Below, piece by piece: positions 7,668 through 16,490 of a DNA stretch of 24,706 bases (its first letter is position 1; the number at the start of each line of letters is the position of its first letter). The notes beneath the pieces are model-generated. The model worked only from the letters and a program-made list of their open reading frames with translations, searched no databases and was not told where the DNA came from. Origin of the DNA: an uncultured Muribaculaceae bacterium (GTDB lineage: Bacteria > Bacteroidota > Bacteroidia > Bacteroidales > Muribaculaceae). The stretch is from assembly GCA_902494515.1 (NCBI GenBank), contig CABUTS010000043.1:1-24706 (forward strand), given 5' to 3'. The translations under genes were made by a program, and so were the position numbers.

Positions 7668-9197
7668 TTATTTGCGGGCGACTTTGAGGATTTCAACAGT
7701 GTCATCGGAGAGAAGGACGCGGACAATGAACACCGAGGTGGCGTAAGGGGCGGTGTCGATTGTCAGGCTCTGCGATGCTGTTGTCTGAACAATGGTAAAG
7801 CAGCGGCCGGAGACATCGTAGAGCTGGGCGGCCCGGAGGCCGGTGTCGGCATGCAGCCGGAGCAACTCCCCGTCGAACGCAGCGCGCAGGCGGCTCACAG
7901 CCAGCCCGTCGTCATAGATATTTCCGGCTAAGGAATCGCCATTCTTCTGCACGTTAAACTCCTTCCACTGAGGCAGTTGCGAATAGCGGTCAAAAAGTTT
8001 GTCGGGAACGCGAAGCACCGTGTTCGCCTGGTCGACCTCGCTCCATACCGACTCCCCGAGTTCCGGGATATCGACATCGTTCACCACATCCAGCTCATCG
8101 AAGTGTGTGCGCTCCATAGCATTGTCGTCCAGCGACTTGAGCGTTGCGGGGAGCTGCATTTTCTCAGCCGAAAGCCCCGACATGGCGTAAGCGCCGATGC
8201 TGTCGAGCGGCAGCTCCCCGAGATTCGAGGGGTCCACCCCGGTGCCGTAGAACGCGAAATCCGGCAGTTTCATGGCGCTCTCCGGAACAATCTCCGCGAT
8301 GTCGCCGCCGAGCGTGCTCTTGAAAAACACACCCTTACCCAGCGAAGCCACCGACGAGGGGAGCGCAATCTTCTGAAGACTGGCGCAGTCAGCAAACGCC
8401 CAGTCGCCCAGCTCCTTCAGTCCCGCGCAGGCGCTCAGGTCGGGAGCCTCGAGTCCTGAACCCATGAACGCCCCGGCGCCAACCGAGGTCAGCGTCGCGG
8501 GGAAATTCAGCTCCTTAAGCGAGCCGCACCCTTCGAAAGCGTTCTCGCCGATGGTGGTCAGAGAGGCAGGTAACTGCACGGATTCCAGCGATTTACAGTT
8601 ATAGAAAGTAGCAGCCGGGAGCTCGGCGAGCGTACCCTGGAAAACCACGGTCTTCAGTTTCGGGCAGTCCTTGAACATCCGTTCGCCGAAGGTCGTGACC
8701 CCGGCGGGGATGATGACACTCTCGAGATTCGGCATCGAGGAGAACGCTCCCACGGCGATTGTGGTGACCGTGGAGGGGATTTCAACTGTGGCAGCACGGC
8801 ACCCGCCGAGGGCGCCGTCAGCAATCTCGGTAATCCCGGCGGGGAGCTTCAGGGTGGTGAAATTCCCCGACATCAGCGCGCAGTAAGGGAGCACATTTGC
8901 CCCCGAGGCGGTCTGCCCGGTGGCCGTAGCCTCCCCCTGATAAGCGGCGACGGTAGCGCCCGAAAGGTCGAGGGACTGCAGCGCCGTCATCTCGCGCAGG
9001 AAGTCGAAGTCACTGACATTCAGCGAGCCGGTGACAGTGAGTGAGGTTTCCGTCGATGCATCCTCCCCGACTGCGGCCTGCAGTCCTCCGGGTTCGACCT
9101 CGACGCTCTTAGCCGCAGCCACAAACGGGAATACGAAAGTCGCCGCAAGCAGCGCATTGCGCCCCGCGGCAATCACATATTTATGAAGCAACTTCAT
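7668..9197 (-). CDS. BspA-like leucine-rich-repeat surface protein with type IX-like C-terminal domain
   Basis: Secreted LRR protein of the LRR_5 (BspA) type, often surface-exposed in Bacteroidetes. The start at 9197 gives a basic n-region and a hydrophobic signal ending near VAAAKS (residues 26-31). A start 12 codons upstream would spoil the signal. Repeats of the form LPxxLTTIGENAFEGCxxLKEL run from about 110 to 385. They end in VLRVPDKLFDRY...WKEF, the usual closing unit of these proteins. Residues about 438-509 resemble a type IX secretion C-terminal sorting domain, with LYDVSGR followed by beta strands and a terminal EILKVARK. It is the only minus-strand gene in the first 23 kb and diverges from the DUF5715 gene. 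Ligand and role are unknown. Confidence 0.88.
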   Translation of the reverse strand: MKLLHKYVIAAGRNALLAATFVFPFVAAAKSVEVEPGGLQAAVGEDASTETSLTVTGSLNVSDFDFLREMTALQSLDLSGATVAAYQGEATATGQTASGANVLPYCALMSGNFTTLKLPAGITEIADGALGGCRAATVEIPSTVTTIAVGAFSSMPNLESVIIPAGVTTFGERMFKDCPKLKTVVFQGTLAELPAATFYNCKSLESVQLPASLTTIGENAFEGCGSLKELNFPATLTSVGAGAFMGSGLEAPDLSACAGLKELGDWAFADCASLQKIALPSSVASLGKGVFFKSTLGGDIAEIVPESAMKLPDFAFYGTGVDPSNLGELPLDSIGAYAMSGLSAEKMQLPATLKSLDDNAMERTHFDELDVVNDVDIPELGESVWSEVDQANTVLRVPDKLFDRYSQLPQWKEFNVQKNGDSLAGNIYDDGLAVSRLRAAFDGELLRLHADTGLRAAQLYDVSGRCFTIVQTTASQSLTIDTAPYATSVFIVRVLLSDDTVEILKVARK

Positions 9198-9326
9198 TCT
9201 GGCGGAATTATGAAATCTGTTTTCAATCAACAACCGATATGCTCCGACGGCTGCTGAATTGCAAAATCAATCACAATAATAACTTAAAAATGGCTAAATT
9301 ATTGCCCGGAGCTGAGGGAAATTTAC

Positions 9327-9334
9327 TAACTTTG
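9327..9334 (+). promoter_or_regulatory. Promoter -7 element of the DUF5715-asmA unit
   Basis: TAACTTTG matches TAnnTTTG. A weak -33 TTG lies at 9302-9304 (spacing 22). Transcription would begin close to 9340. That makes an ATG at 9345 almost leaderless and supports translation from the ATG at 9384. Confidence 0.65.
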
Positions 9335-9383
9335 TCCTTGATTTATGAACACTCCTAAAAACCGACATATCACAATCCTCTCC

Positions 9384-10259
9384 ATGCGTCTGCTGCCGCT
9401 GATTTTCGCGCTGGCGCTGCTTGTAAGTTGCTCTGACTCAAAACCCGAGGGAATTCCCGCCGACATCGTCAGCTCAATCGAATCGCTGCGGGCAAGGACC
9501 CGGGGGCAGAATGTCGCTGATGCGGAATCCGCATCGGGGGTTACGGAGGTGAAAAATACCGGCGATGTTACGGACATGAAAAAAGGCCGCCGGAAGCGGC
9601 TACAACACTCCGAGGTGCTCGCCATACTGACCCCCGACGACACCGTCCGCGCCCACAACCGCTACGAAATCCGCCTCGACTCAATGCCTCCCGGCGGTAT
9701 CAAGATGAAAATCAACCCCGTAGGGGGATATCTCGGCCGCGTTTTCAGCGACAGCAACAAGTATCACATCGCCTCCGCCGAGCAGCTCGGCGTCGCCCCG
9801 ATGTATACCCTCGCCGACGCCTGGCGCCAGGGCAACCGCCTCGAACCGCTCCGCACCTGCGAGGCCTACTACCTCGACAACCTCACCCACTCCCTCCCCT
9901 ACCTCATCCCCGAAGCACATCAGCTGCTCCGGGAAATCGGTCTGGCCTTCCGCGACTCCCTGAAATCGCGCGGCGGCGGCGACTACCGCATCAAGGTAAC
10001 CTCGGTGCTGCGCACTCCGGCGCTCGTCAGACGTCTGCGCCGCCGTAACCGCAACGCCGTCGACACCTCGGCTCACCTCTACGGCACAACTTTCGACATC
10101 TCATATCTGAAATTCATCTGCGACTCGGCCCGCACACCCCGCACTCAGGAGGACATGAAAAACCTCCTCGCCGAGGTCATCTGCGACTTCCGTGACCAGG
10201 GGCGCTGCTACGTCAAATACGAACGCAAGCAGTCCTGCTTCCACATAACCACTCGCTAA
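9384..10259 (+). CDS. DUF5715-family lipoprotein, possible M15-like peptidase fold
   Basis: Predicted lipoprotein of a Bacteroidetes family without assigned function. The start at 9384 gives a compact lipoprotein signal with lipobox LVSC and Cys16. An in-frame ATG at 9345 would add 13 residues and sits almost at the transcription start. The first ~75 residues after the signal are low in recognisable structure. The C-terminal half has TSVLRT (206-211), SAHLYGTTFD (229-238) and CFHITT (285-290). The spacing H231-x6-D238 plus a final H287 mirrors the zinc-ligand pattern HxxGxxxD...H of M15 D,D- or L,D-peptidases, with R210 in the place of the conserved SxxR-type arginine. A cell-wall role is an inference. 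It is followed by asmA, and the two stop/start regions are separated only by a 23-bp duplication. Confidence 0.8.
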   Translation: MRLLPLIFALALLVSCSDSKPEGIPADIVSSIESLRARTRGQNVADAESASGVTEVKNTGDVTDMKKGRRKRLQHSEVLAILTPDDTVRAHNRYEIRLDSMPPGGIKMKINPVGGYLGRVFSDSNKYHIASAEQLGVAPMYTLADAWRQGNRLEPLRTCEAYYLDNLTHSLPYLIPEAHQLLREIGLAFRDSLKSRGGGDYRIKVTSVLRTPALVRRLRRRNRNAVDTSAHLYGTTFDISYLKFICDSARTPRTQEDMKNLLAEVICDFRDQGRCYVKYERKQSCFHITTR

Positions 10260-10282
10260 GCTTCCACATAACCACCCGCTAA
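10237..10282 (+). repeat. 23-bp tandem duplication at the DUF5715-asmA junction
   Basis: Copies at 10237-10259 and 10260-10282 differ by one base (T10253/C10276). Copy 1 contains the end and TAA stop of the DUF5715 gene. Copy 2 ends with another TAA directly abutting the asmA ATG at 10283. Without the duplication, stop and start codons would be immediately adjacent. Confidence 0.95.
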
Positions 10283-13200
10283 ATGGAAGAAAAAGACACC
10301 AAAATTCCCGACCAGCCTAAGAATCCCGGGGCAGAGAAGCCCCGGAAGCCCCTGTGGCGCCGGATTCTGAAATGGTCCGCTATCATTCTCGGTTCGCTCG
10401 TCGGCCTGTTTCTGCTGGCCGCCACGCTGATTGTATGGATTCTGACCCCGGCAAAGCTGACGCCGCTCGTCAACCGGACAGCCTCGAAATATCTCAATGC
10501 CGATGTCAGCTCATCCCGCGTGGAGCTGACCTTCTGGTCGACGTTCCCCAAACTGACCCTCGAAATCGACTCTCTGGAGGTCGTTTCCCACTCGCTCCGC
10601 AGTCTCCCGGCCGACATCCGCGCCTCGCTCCCGGCCGACGCCGACTCCCTTCTCGCGGTCGGCTCGCTCCACGCCGGTATCAACCTCGCGCCCCTCGCCA
10701 TCGGCCACGTCGCCCTCTACGACGTCATCATCAAGGAGCCGCGGGTCAATATCCTGGCTGTCAACGACTCCGTGTCGAACCTCGACATCTTCCCGACCTC
10801 CGGGGAAAGCGCCGACACCACCTCCACCCCGATGCCCTCCGTCTCCATCAACCATTTCCTGCTGGAGAACGCCGGGCCTCTCCGCTACCGCTCTTTACAG
10901 GACTCCACCGACATAGCCGTGTCACTGAAAAACATCAGTCTCCACGGCGACAACGCACCGGAATACCGCCTCGCCGTCGCCGGCGGCGCATCGCTCCCCG
11001 TGCTCCGCGACTTCAACCTCCACAACCTCACTTTCGGCCTCGACGGAGCCTTCAGCTGGAACCCCGATACCCCCTTCGCCATCGGTTTCAAGGATGTCGA
11101 CGTCAGCCTCAACGACTACGCCGCGCAGTTCTCCGGAGAGTTTGACTGCACCAAGGCTCCGACGCTCAATTCCCTCAGAATCAACACAAAAGACCTCCCG
11201 GTCTGCTCCCTGCTGACTCATCTGCCCCCTTCAGTCCGCGAGCTAACCGACCCCGTCAGCTCCGACATGAAGCTCACCGCCTCGCTTGAGCTAACGCGCC
11301 CCTACGTGCTGACCGACACCACCGCCCTCCCCTCGTTCCGCGCCTCGCTGGAGGTGCCCCGCTGCAAGGTTTCCTACGACAACCGTCCGCCGACGGAGTT
11401 CGAGACCGAGCTTGACGTCGATTTCAACGGCGCCGACATCAACGCCTCGCTTTTCGACCTCAAGAAGCTGAGAATCAAGGGGAGAACCCTTGATTTCACA
11501 CTCTCCGGCAAAGCTACCGACGTCATGGCCGACCCCAAGGTAGAAGGGCGCTTCAGGGGCACCGTGAATCTCTCGGCAATCCCGCCCCGGCTGGCCCGCC
11601 GTCTCCCCCTGCAGCTCGCCGGTCTGATCAGGGGGAAAACCGATTTCCGCCTGCGGCTCAACGACCTGACGCCGAAGAGATTCCACAAAATCTATGTCGA
11701 CGGCTCCCTCGACGTCAGCGGGTTCAAGGCCCTCGCCCCGGAGAAATTCGAGGCCCACATGAACCACGGCCGTCTGGAATTCGGCACCACCGACTCCTTC
11801 GTCCGCGACACCCACCGCGTCGACTCCCTGCTGAAAGTTTCGCTTCAGGTCGATACCCTCTCCCTTCTTGCCGACTCCATGCGCCTGGAGCTTAAGGAGT
11901 TGCGTGCCGGCATCGGTTCCGTAAACCGCGCCTCCTCCTCCGACACCACCGAAATCAACCCCATAGGCGGCAGCATTGCCGTGGAGCGCCTGAAATTCGA
12001 CTCCCAGGCCGACACTATGCGCATCCGCCTGCGCGACGCCCGGATCGGCGGGGCAATCCGTCGCTTCCAGGGCAACGCCCGTGCTCCGCAGATGAACCTC
12101 CGCATCTACGCCGGCCGTGTGCTTCTCGGTCAGGCCTACACCCGTTTCTCGCTCCGCAATCCCGCCATCGCACTGAATGTCAACCTCCGCCCCCGCCCGG
12201 CCAGCACCCTGACCGACGAGCAGCGGGCCCGTCGCCGGCAGCTCCGCCATCTCACCGACTCCGTGGCTGAAATAATGGCCCGCGAACGCGGCGACCTCGA
12301 CCTGCGCCTCGACAAGGGGATGCGCCGGATGCTCCGCCGATGGGACTTCAACGGCTCCATCACCGCCGACGGAGGCCGTTTCATAACTCCATCCTTCCCC
12401 CTCGACAACCGTATCCTGAAATTCGACGTCCGCTTCAACCCCGACTCACTGATATTCACCGACACCCGCGTGAAGTCGGGCCAAAGCGACTTCGCCCTCA
12501 ACGGCGCCGTCACCAACATCCGCCGTGCCCTGACCGCCACAACCCAGAACTCCCTGGCCATCGACCTGAATCTGAGTTCTGACACCATCAACGTCAACCA
12601 GATTGTCAAGGCCCTCTTCTCCGGGACCGCCGCCGTCGACAACGCCTCGCTCGCCGACGATGATGCCGACGACCTGACCGCTCCGGTGGCTGTCGCCCCG
12701 GCTGACACCGCCGCCATCGGGCCGCTACTCATCCCCCACAACATCGACGCCCGCCTGCGCCTGTCGGCCGACAAGATTCTCTACTCCGACCTGCTGCTCG
12801 ACCGTTTCCGCGGCGAGCTGCTCCTCTACGACGGCGCCGTAAACCTCCGCGACCTCTCCGCCTCGACCAACATCGGGTCCCTGGCCCTCAACGGGTTATA
12901 CTCCTCGGCCAACGCCGACTCCCTGCAGTTCGGTCTCGGCATGAAGGTTGACCGCTTCCGACTCGACCAGCTCACCACCCTCGTTCCGGCCATCGATTCC
13001 CTGATGCCCGTGATGAAGGATTTCGCCGGAATCGTCAATGCCGACATCGCCGTCACCACCGATATCCTCCACAACATGGATATCGACATCCCCTCGCTCC
13101 GCGCTGCCATCAAAATCGAGGGTGACTCGCTCGTGCTGCTCGACCCCGACACCTTCAAGACTCTCTCCAAATGGCTGATGTTCAAGAACAAAAAGAAGAA

Positions 13201-13711
13201 CATGATCGACCACATCTCGGCCGAGGTAATCATCGAGAACTCCACCATAGAGCTGTATCCCTTCATGTTCACCATTGACCGGTACCGCCTCGGAGTCATG
13301 GGCAACAACGACATGGCCATGAACCTCAACTACCACATCTCCGTGCTCAAATCCCCCATCCCCTTCAAGTTCGGAATCAACATCAAAGGCACCCCCGACA
13401 ACATGAAAATCCGCGTCGGCGGCGCCAAATTCAAGGAGAACATGGTGGTTGAGCGCCAGACCATCGCCGACAACACCCGCGTGAACCTCGTGCGCGAAAT
13501 CGAGAACGTCTTCCGCCGCGGCGTTTCCAAAGCCCGCATGGGGCGACTGCACCTCACCCCGGCCGCCGGCACCCCCGATGCTCCCGACACGCCGCTGAAT
13601 TACTCCGATTCCCTCTCCATGATTCGCGCCGGCCTCATCGAGAACCCCGACACCCTCCGCTTCCCCCTCCAAGACCCCGACACCACCTCCGCCCCCCTTC
13701 AAAAGCCCTGA
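10283..13711 (+). CDS. AsmA-like envelope protein
   Basis: Large protein of the AsmA/TamB-related group, anchored in the inner membrane with a long periplasmic part. Such proteins are implicated in lipid transport and outer-membrane homeostasis. Residues 1-30 are polar and basic, one transmembrane helix spans about 31-53, and the remainder is periplasmic, beta-rich and repetitive. The N-terminal AsmA signature follows the helix (VNRTASKYLNADVSSSRVELTFWSTFPK). The C-terminal AsmA region, about residues 960-1100, includes SPIPFKFGINIKGTPDNMKIRVGG. A Pro/Asp/Thr-rich tail ends the protein. At 1142 residues it is longer than E. coli AsmA (about 617) but in the range of Bacteroidetes homologues. 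It starts directly after a TAA, 23 nt behind the DUF5715 gene, with which it is probably co-transcribed. The exact lipid or protein client is unknown. Confidence 0.88.
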   Translation: MEEKDTKIPDQPKNPGAEKPRKPLWRRILKWSAIILGSLVGLFLLAATLIVWILTPAKLTPLVNRTASKYLNADVSSSRVELTFWSTFPKLTLEIDSLEVVSHSLRSLPADIRASLPADADSLLAVGSLHAGINLAPLAIGHVALYDVIIKEPRVNILAVNDSVSNLDIFPTSGESADTTSTPMPSVSINHFLLENAGPLRYRSLQDSTDIAVSLKNISLHGDNAPEYRLAVAGGASLPVLRDFNLHNLTFGLDGAFSWNPDTPFAIGFKDVDVSLNDYAAQFSGEFDCTKAPTLNSLRINTKDLPVCSLLTHLPPSVRELTDPVSSDMKLTASLELTRPYVLTDTTALPSFRASLEVPRCKVSYDNRPPTEFETELDVDFNGADINASLFDLKKLRIKGRTLDFTLSGKATDVMADPKVEGRFRGTVNLSAIPPRLARRLPLQLAGLIRGKTDFRLRLNDLTPKRFHKIYVDGSLDVSGFKALAPEKFEAHMNHGRLEFGTTDSFVRDTHRVDSLLKVSLQVDTLSLLADSMRLELKELRAGIGSVNRASSSDTTEINPIGGSIAVERLKFDSQADTMRIRLRDARIGGAIRRFQGNARAPQMNLRIYAGRVLLGQAYTRFSLRNPAIALNVNLRPRPASTLTDEQRARRRQLRHLTDSVAEIMARERGDLDLRLDKGMRRMLRRWDFNGSITADGGRFITPSFPLDNRILKFDVRFNPDSLIFTDTRVKSGQSDFALNGAVTNIRRALTATTQNSLAIDLNLSSDTINVNQIVKALFSGTAAVDNASLADDDADDLTAPVAVAPADTAAIGPLLIPHNIDARLRLSADKILYSDLLLDRFRGELLLYDGAVNLRDLSASTNIGSLALNGLYSSANADSLQFGLGMKVDRFRLDQLTTLVPAIDSLMPVMKDFAGIVNADIAVTTDILHNMDIDIPSLRAAIKIEGDSLVLLDPDTFKTLSKWLMFKNKKKNMIDHISAEVIIENSTIELYPFMFTIDRYRLGVMGNNDMAMNLNYHISVLKSPIPFKFGINIKGTPDNMKIRVGGAKFKENMVVERQTIADNTRVNLVREIENVFRRGVSKARMGRLHLTPAAGTPDAPDTPLNYSDSLSMIRAGLIENPDTLRFPLQDPDTTSAPLQKP

Positions 13712-13726
13712 CACCCCCTTTAAAAA

Positions 13727-13757
13727 TTGCGGATGTCAAGGAAAATTCGTAACTTTG
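13727..13757 (+). promoter_or_regulatory. Promoter of the aminotransferase gene
   Basis: TTG at 13727-13729 (preceded by A) and TAACTTTG at 13750-13757 are 20 bp apart, a good Bacteroidetes-type promoter. It excludes an ATG at 13755, which lies inside the -7 element, as a start and supports 13779. Confidence 0.75.
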
Positions 13758-13778
13758 CACAGTTTTAACCGCAACTCT

Positions 13779-15008
13779 ATGGAAAATCCCGGAACAGCTG
13801 AGAGAATCCGCCGCATGGCCGCCTCCGCAACCCTGGCTATGTCGCAGAAAAGCAGCGAGTTACGCGCTGCCGGCGTCGACGTCATCAACCTCTCCGTAGG
13901 CGAACCCGACTTCGCCACTCCCCAGCACATCAAAGAGGCCGCCATCAAGGCCATCAACGACAATTTCTCCCACTACTCTCCCGTGCCCGGCTACCCCGGA
14001 CTCCGTCAGGCCATCGCCGAGAAACTTTCGCGCGAAAACAAGGTGGAATTCCAGCCCGCACAGATTGTGGTCTCCACCGGCGCCAAGCAGGCCCTCCACA
14101 ATGTCCTCGAGGCTCTGGTGAACCCCGGCGACGAGGTCCTCATCCCCGTTCCCGCATGGGTCAGCTACGTTGAGCAGGTGAAACTCGCCGACGGCGTCCC
14201 CGTACTCATCCCCGCCGGAATCGAACAGGGCTTCAAAATCACCCCCGCCCAGCTCGAGGCCGCCATCACTCCCCGCACACGGATGATCATGATCTGCTCA
14301 CCCTCCAACCCCACCGGCGCCGTCTACACCCGCGGGGAAATCCAGGGGCTGGTCGATGTCCTCAAGAAACACCCGCAGATCTACATCCTCTCCGATGAGA
14401 TCTACGAACACATAAACTACACCCCCGAGGGTCACATCTCGATGGGCGAATTCCCCGAAATCCTCGACCGACTGATCATCGTCAACGGCGTCAGCAAAGC
14501 CTACGCGATGACCGGATGGCGTATCGGCTACATGGCCGGACCCGCCGAGGTCGCCAAGGCCGTCAGCAAGCTCCAGGGACAGACCACCTCCGGCACCTGC
14601 TCCATCGCCCAGAAAGCCGCCGAAGCCGCCTACCGCGGTCCGCAGGAATGTGTCGAGGAGATGCGCGCCGCCTTCCGCCGCCGCCGCGACCTCGTGCTCA
14701 GTCTGCTCCGCGAAATTCCCGGCCTGAAAATCGAAGAACCGCAGGGCGCCTTCTACGTCTTCCCCGACGTCTCCGCCTTCCTCGGCAAGAGCTACGTCAC
14801 CACCGACGCCGAAGGTCTCGAACAGCGCCACACCGTCGAAACCGACGCCGACCTGGCAATGTACCTCCTCGAACAGGCCCACATCGCCACCGTCGCCGGC
14901 TCAGCCTTCTGCCTCCCCGGCTACCTGCGCCTGAGCTACGCCGCCGCCGACGCCCTTCTCCGCGAAGCCTGCACCCGCATGGCCGCCGCCCTCGCCCGCC
15001 TCTCCTGA
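13779..15008 (+). CDS. aspC: PLP-dependent class I/II aminotransferase (aspartate aminotransferase type)
   Basis: Transfers amino groups between an amino acid and a 2-oxo acid. The type I gamma (class Ib) signature suggests aspartate/2-oxoglutarate as substrates, but specificity is not certain. The PLP-binding lysine is K240 in VSKAYAMTGWRIGY. SNPTG (176-180), SDEIYE (205-210, D206 for the pyridine nitrogen, Y209) and the C-terminal LRLSYA arginine are present. At 409 residues it has the family's normal length. The start at 13779 was chosen because the promoter -7 element lies at 13750-13757 and the sequence from there (MENPGTAERIRRMAAS) matches the family's beginning. It is followed by a spacer of REP-like hairpins and then tyrS. 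Confidence 0.9.
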   Translation: MENPGTAERIRRMAASATLAMSQKSSELRAAGVDVINLSVGEPDFATPQHIKEAAIKAINDNFSHYSPVPGYPGLRQAIAEKLSRENKVEFQPAQIVVSTGAKQALHNVLEALVNPGDEVLIPVPAWVSYVEQVKLADGVPVLIPAGIEQGFKITPAQLEAAITPRTRMIMICSPSNPTGAVYTRGEIQGLVDVLKKHPQIYILSDEIYEHINYTPEGHISMGEFPEILDRLIIVNGVSKAYAMTGWRIGYMAGPAEVAKAVSKLQGQTTSGTCSIAQKAAEAAYRGPQECVEEMRAAFRRRRDLVLSLLREIPGLKIEEPQGAFYVFPDVSAFLGKSYVTTDAEGLEQRHTVETDADLAMYLLEQAHIATVAGSAFCLPGYLRLSYAAADALLREACTRMAAALARLS

Positions 15009-15023
15009 TCCCCCTGTCCTGTG

Positions 15024-15092
15024 GCGGGCGTTCTCGCCCGCTTCCTGTGGCGCCCGTTTTCGGGCGCTCCCCTCGCGGGCGTTTTCGCCCGC
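15024..15092. repeat. Three REP-like hairpins in the aminotransferase-tyrS spacer
   Basis: Hairpins lie at 15024-15041, 15050-15067 and 15075-15092. Each has a 7-bp GC stem and a 4-nt T-rich loop (TTCT, TTTT, TTTT). The outer two have the stem GCGGGCG/CGCCCGC and the middle one GCGCCCG/CGGGCGC, so changes are compensated. The first two are preceded by TCCTGTG. The same unit recurs at 21487-21616. Confidence 0.85.
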
Positions 15093-15131
15093 TCCCTCCC
15101 CCCTCCCCATCTGCTAACTAAAAGATTAAAT

Positions 15132-16430
15132 ATGAATTTCATTGAAGAACTTTCCTGGCGAGGAATGATCCACCAGTCGATGCCCGGCACCGACGAATTC
15201 CTCAAGCAAGGAATGACCAGCGCATACGTCGGAATCGACCCCACCGCCGACTCCCTCCACATCGGCCACCTCGTAGGCGTAATGATGCTCAAGCACTTCC
15301 AGCGCTCCGGCCATAAGCCCATCGCCCTCATCGGCGGCGCTACCGGCATGATCGGCGACCCCTCCATGAAATCGCAGGAGCGCAAGCTCCTCGACGTCGA
15401 AACCCTCCGCCACAACCAGGAGTGCATCAAAAAGCAGCTCTCAAAGTTCCTTGACTTCGACTCCGACGCCCCCAACGCCGCCGTCCTCGTCAACAACTAC
15501 GACTGGATGAAGAACTACCTCTTCCTCGACTTCATCCGCGATATCGGCAAGTGCATCACCGTCAACTACATGATGGCCAAGGACTCCGTGAAGAAGCGCC
15601 TCTCCGGCGAAGCCGGCCAGGGCATGTCCTTCACCGAATTCTCCTACCAGCTCCTCCAGGGCTACGACTTCCTCCACCTCTACCAGACGATGAACTGCCA
15701 CCTGCAGCTCGGAGGCTCCGACCAGTGGGGCAACATCACCACCGGCACCGAGCTCATCCGCCGCATCACCGGCAACACCGACGCCTTCGCCCTCACCTGC
15801 CCCCTGATCACCAAGGCTGACGGCGGCAAGTTCGGCAAGACCGAGAGCGGCAACGTATGGCTCGACCCCGAACGCACCTCACCCTATCAGTTCTACCAGT
15901 TCTGGCTCAACGTCTCCGACGCCGACGCCGAGAAATACATCAAGATTTTCACCGTCCTCGACAAGGAGGAAATCGACGCCCTCGTAGAGCAGCAGAAGCA
16001 GGACCCCGGCCAGCGCCCCCTGCAAAAGCGTCTCGCACAGGAAATCACCACCATGGTGCACTCCGCCCAGGACTACGAGATGGCAGTCGAGGCTTCGCAG
16101 ATTCTCTTCTCCAACAAAGCCGCCGACACCCTCCACAAAATCGACGAGAAGACCCTCCTCGACGTCTTCGCCGGCGTTCCCCGCTTCGAAATCCCCCGTC
16201 AGCTGCTCCGCGACGGCGTGAAGCTCGCCGACCTCCTGGTCGATAACGCTCCCGTCTTCCCCTCCAAGGGTGAACTCCGCAAGCTCGCCCAGGGCGGCGG
16301 TTTCGCAATCAACAAGGAGAAGGTCGCCGACCCCTACCAGGCCGCCACCGAAGCCATGCTTCTCAACGACAAGTACATTCTGGTCCAGAAGGGTAAGAAG
16401 AACTACTTCCTCCTCCAGGTTACCGACTGA
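15132..16430 (+). CDS. tyrS: Tyrosyl-tRNA synthetase
   Basis: Class I synthetase that attaches tyrosine to tRNA-Tyr in the cytoplasm. The HIGH motif is present as HIGH at residues 43-46, and the KMSKS loop reads KFGKTESG (233-240), the usual TyrRS form. A C-terminal S4-like RNA-binding domain occupies about 365-432. At 432 residues it has the bacterial norm. The start at 15132 (MNFIEELSWRGM) is the conserved one. The reading frame continues upstream but passes through the hairpin repeats, which are not coding. No consensus promoter is visible in the 123-nt spacer, so transcription may come from the aminotransferase promoter. Confidence 0.97.
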   Translation: MNFIEELSWRGMIHQSMPGTDEFLKQGMTSAYVGIDPTADSLHIGHLVGVMMLKHFQRSGHKPIALIGGATGMIGDPSMKSQERKLLDVETLRHNQECIKKQLSKFLDFDSDAPNAAVLVNNYDWMKNYLFLDFIRDIGKCITVNYMMAKDSVKKRLSGEAGQGMSFTEFSYQLLQGYDFLHLYQTMNCHLQLGGSDQWGNITTGTELIRRITGNTDAFALTCPLITKADGGKFGKTESGNVWLDPERTSPYQFYQFWLNVSDADAEKYIKIFTVLDKEEIDALVEQQKQDPGQRPLQKRLAQEITTMVHSAQDYEMAVEASQILFSNKAADTLHKIDEKTLLDVFAGVPRFEIPRQLLRDGVKLADLLVDNAPVFPSKGELRKLAQGGGFAINKEKVADPYQAATEAMLLNDKYILVQKGKKNYFLLQVTD

Positions 16431-16439
16431 TTTCCCAAC

Positions 16440-16472
16440 GCCGGACCGCTGATGCTCAGCGATCCGGCTCTT
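16440..16472 (+). terminator. Probable terminator or attenuating hairpin after tyrS
   Basis: The arms at 16440-16452 and 16456-16468 pair over 12 of 13 positions (one C-A mismatch) around a TGC loop, followed by TCTTATT. The stem is good but the U-run is short. Some read-through into the downstream lipid kinase gene, 18 nt away, is likely. Confidence 0.65.
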
Positions 16473-16490
16473 ATTCCATAAATCCCGCCC

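Noticed and set aside
7635..7931. Plus-strand open frame after lpxA
   Set aside because: It starts inside the 3' arm of the bidirectional terminator and overlaps the end of the LRR gene on the other strand.
10354..11145. 263-codon plus-strand frame within asmA
   Set aside because: Arg/Pro-rich product typical of a shifted frame in GC-rich DNA; the AsmA frame is continuous through it.
15024..15092. CRISPR array
   Set aside because: Units are hairpins about 25 nt apart with conserved short flanks and no spacers of unique 30-40 nt; no cas genes nearby.
15021..15131. Upstream extension of the tyrS frame
   Set aside because: It would translate the hairpin repeats. The conserved TyrRS N-terminus begins at 15132.
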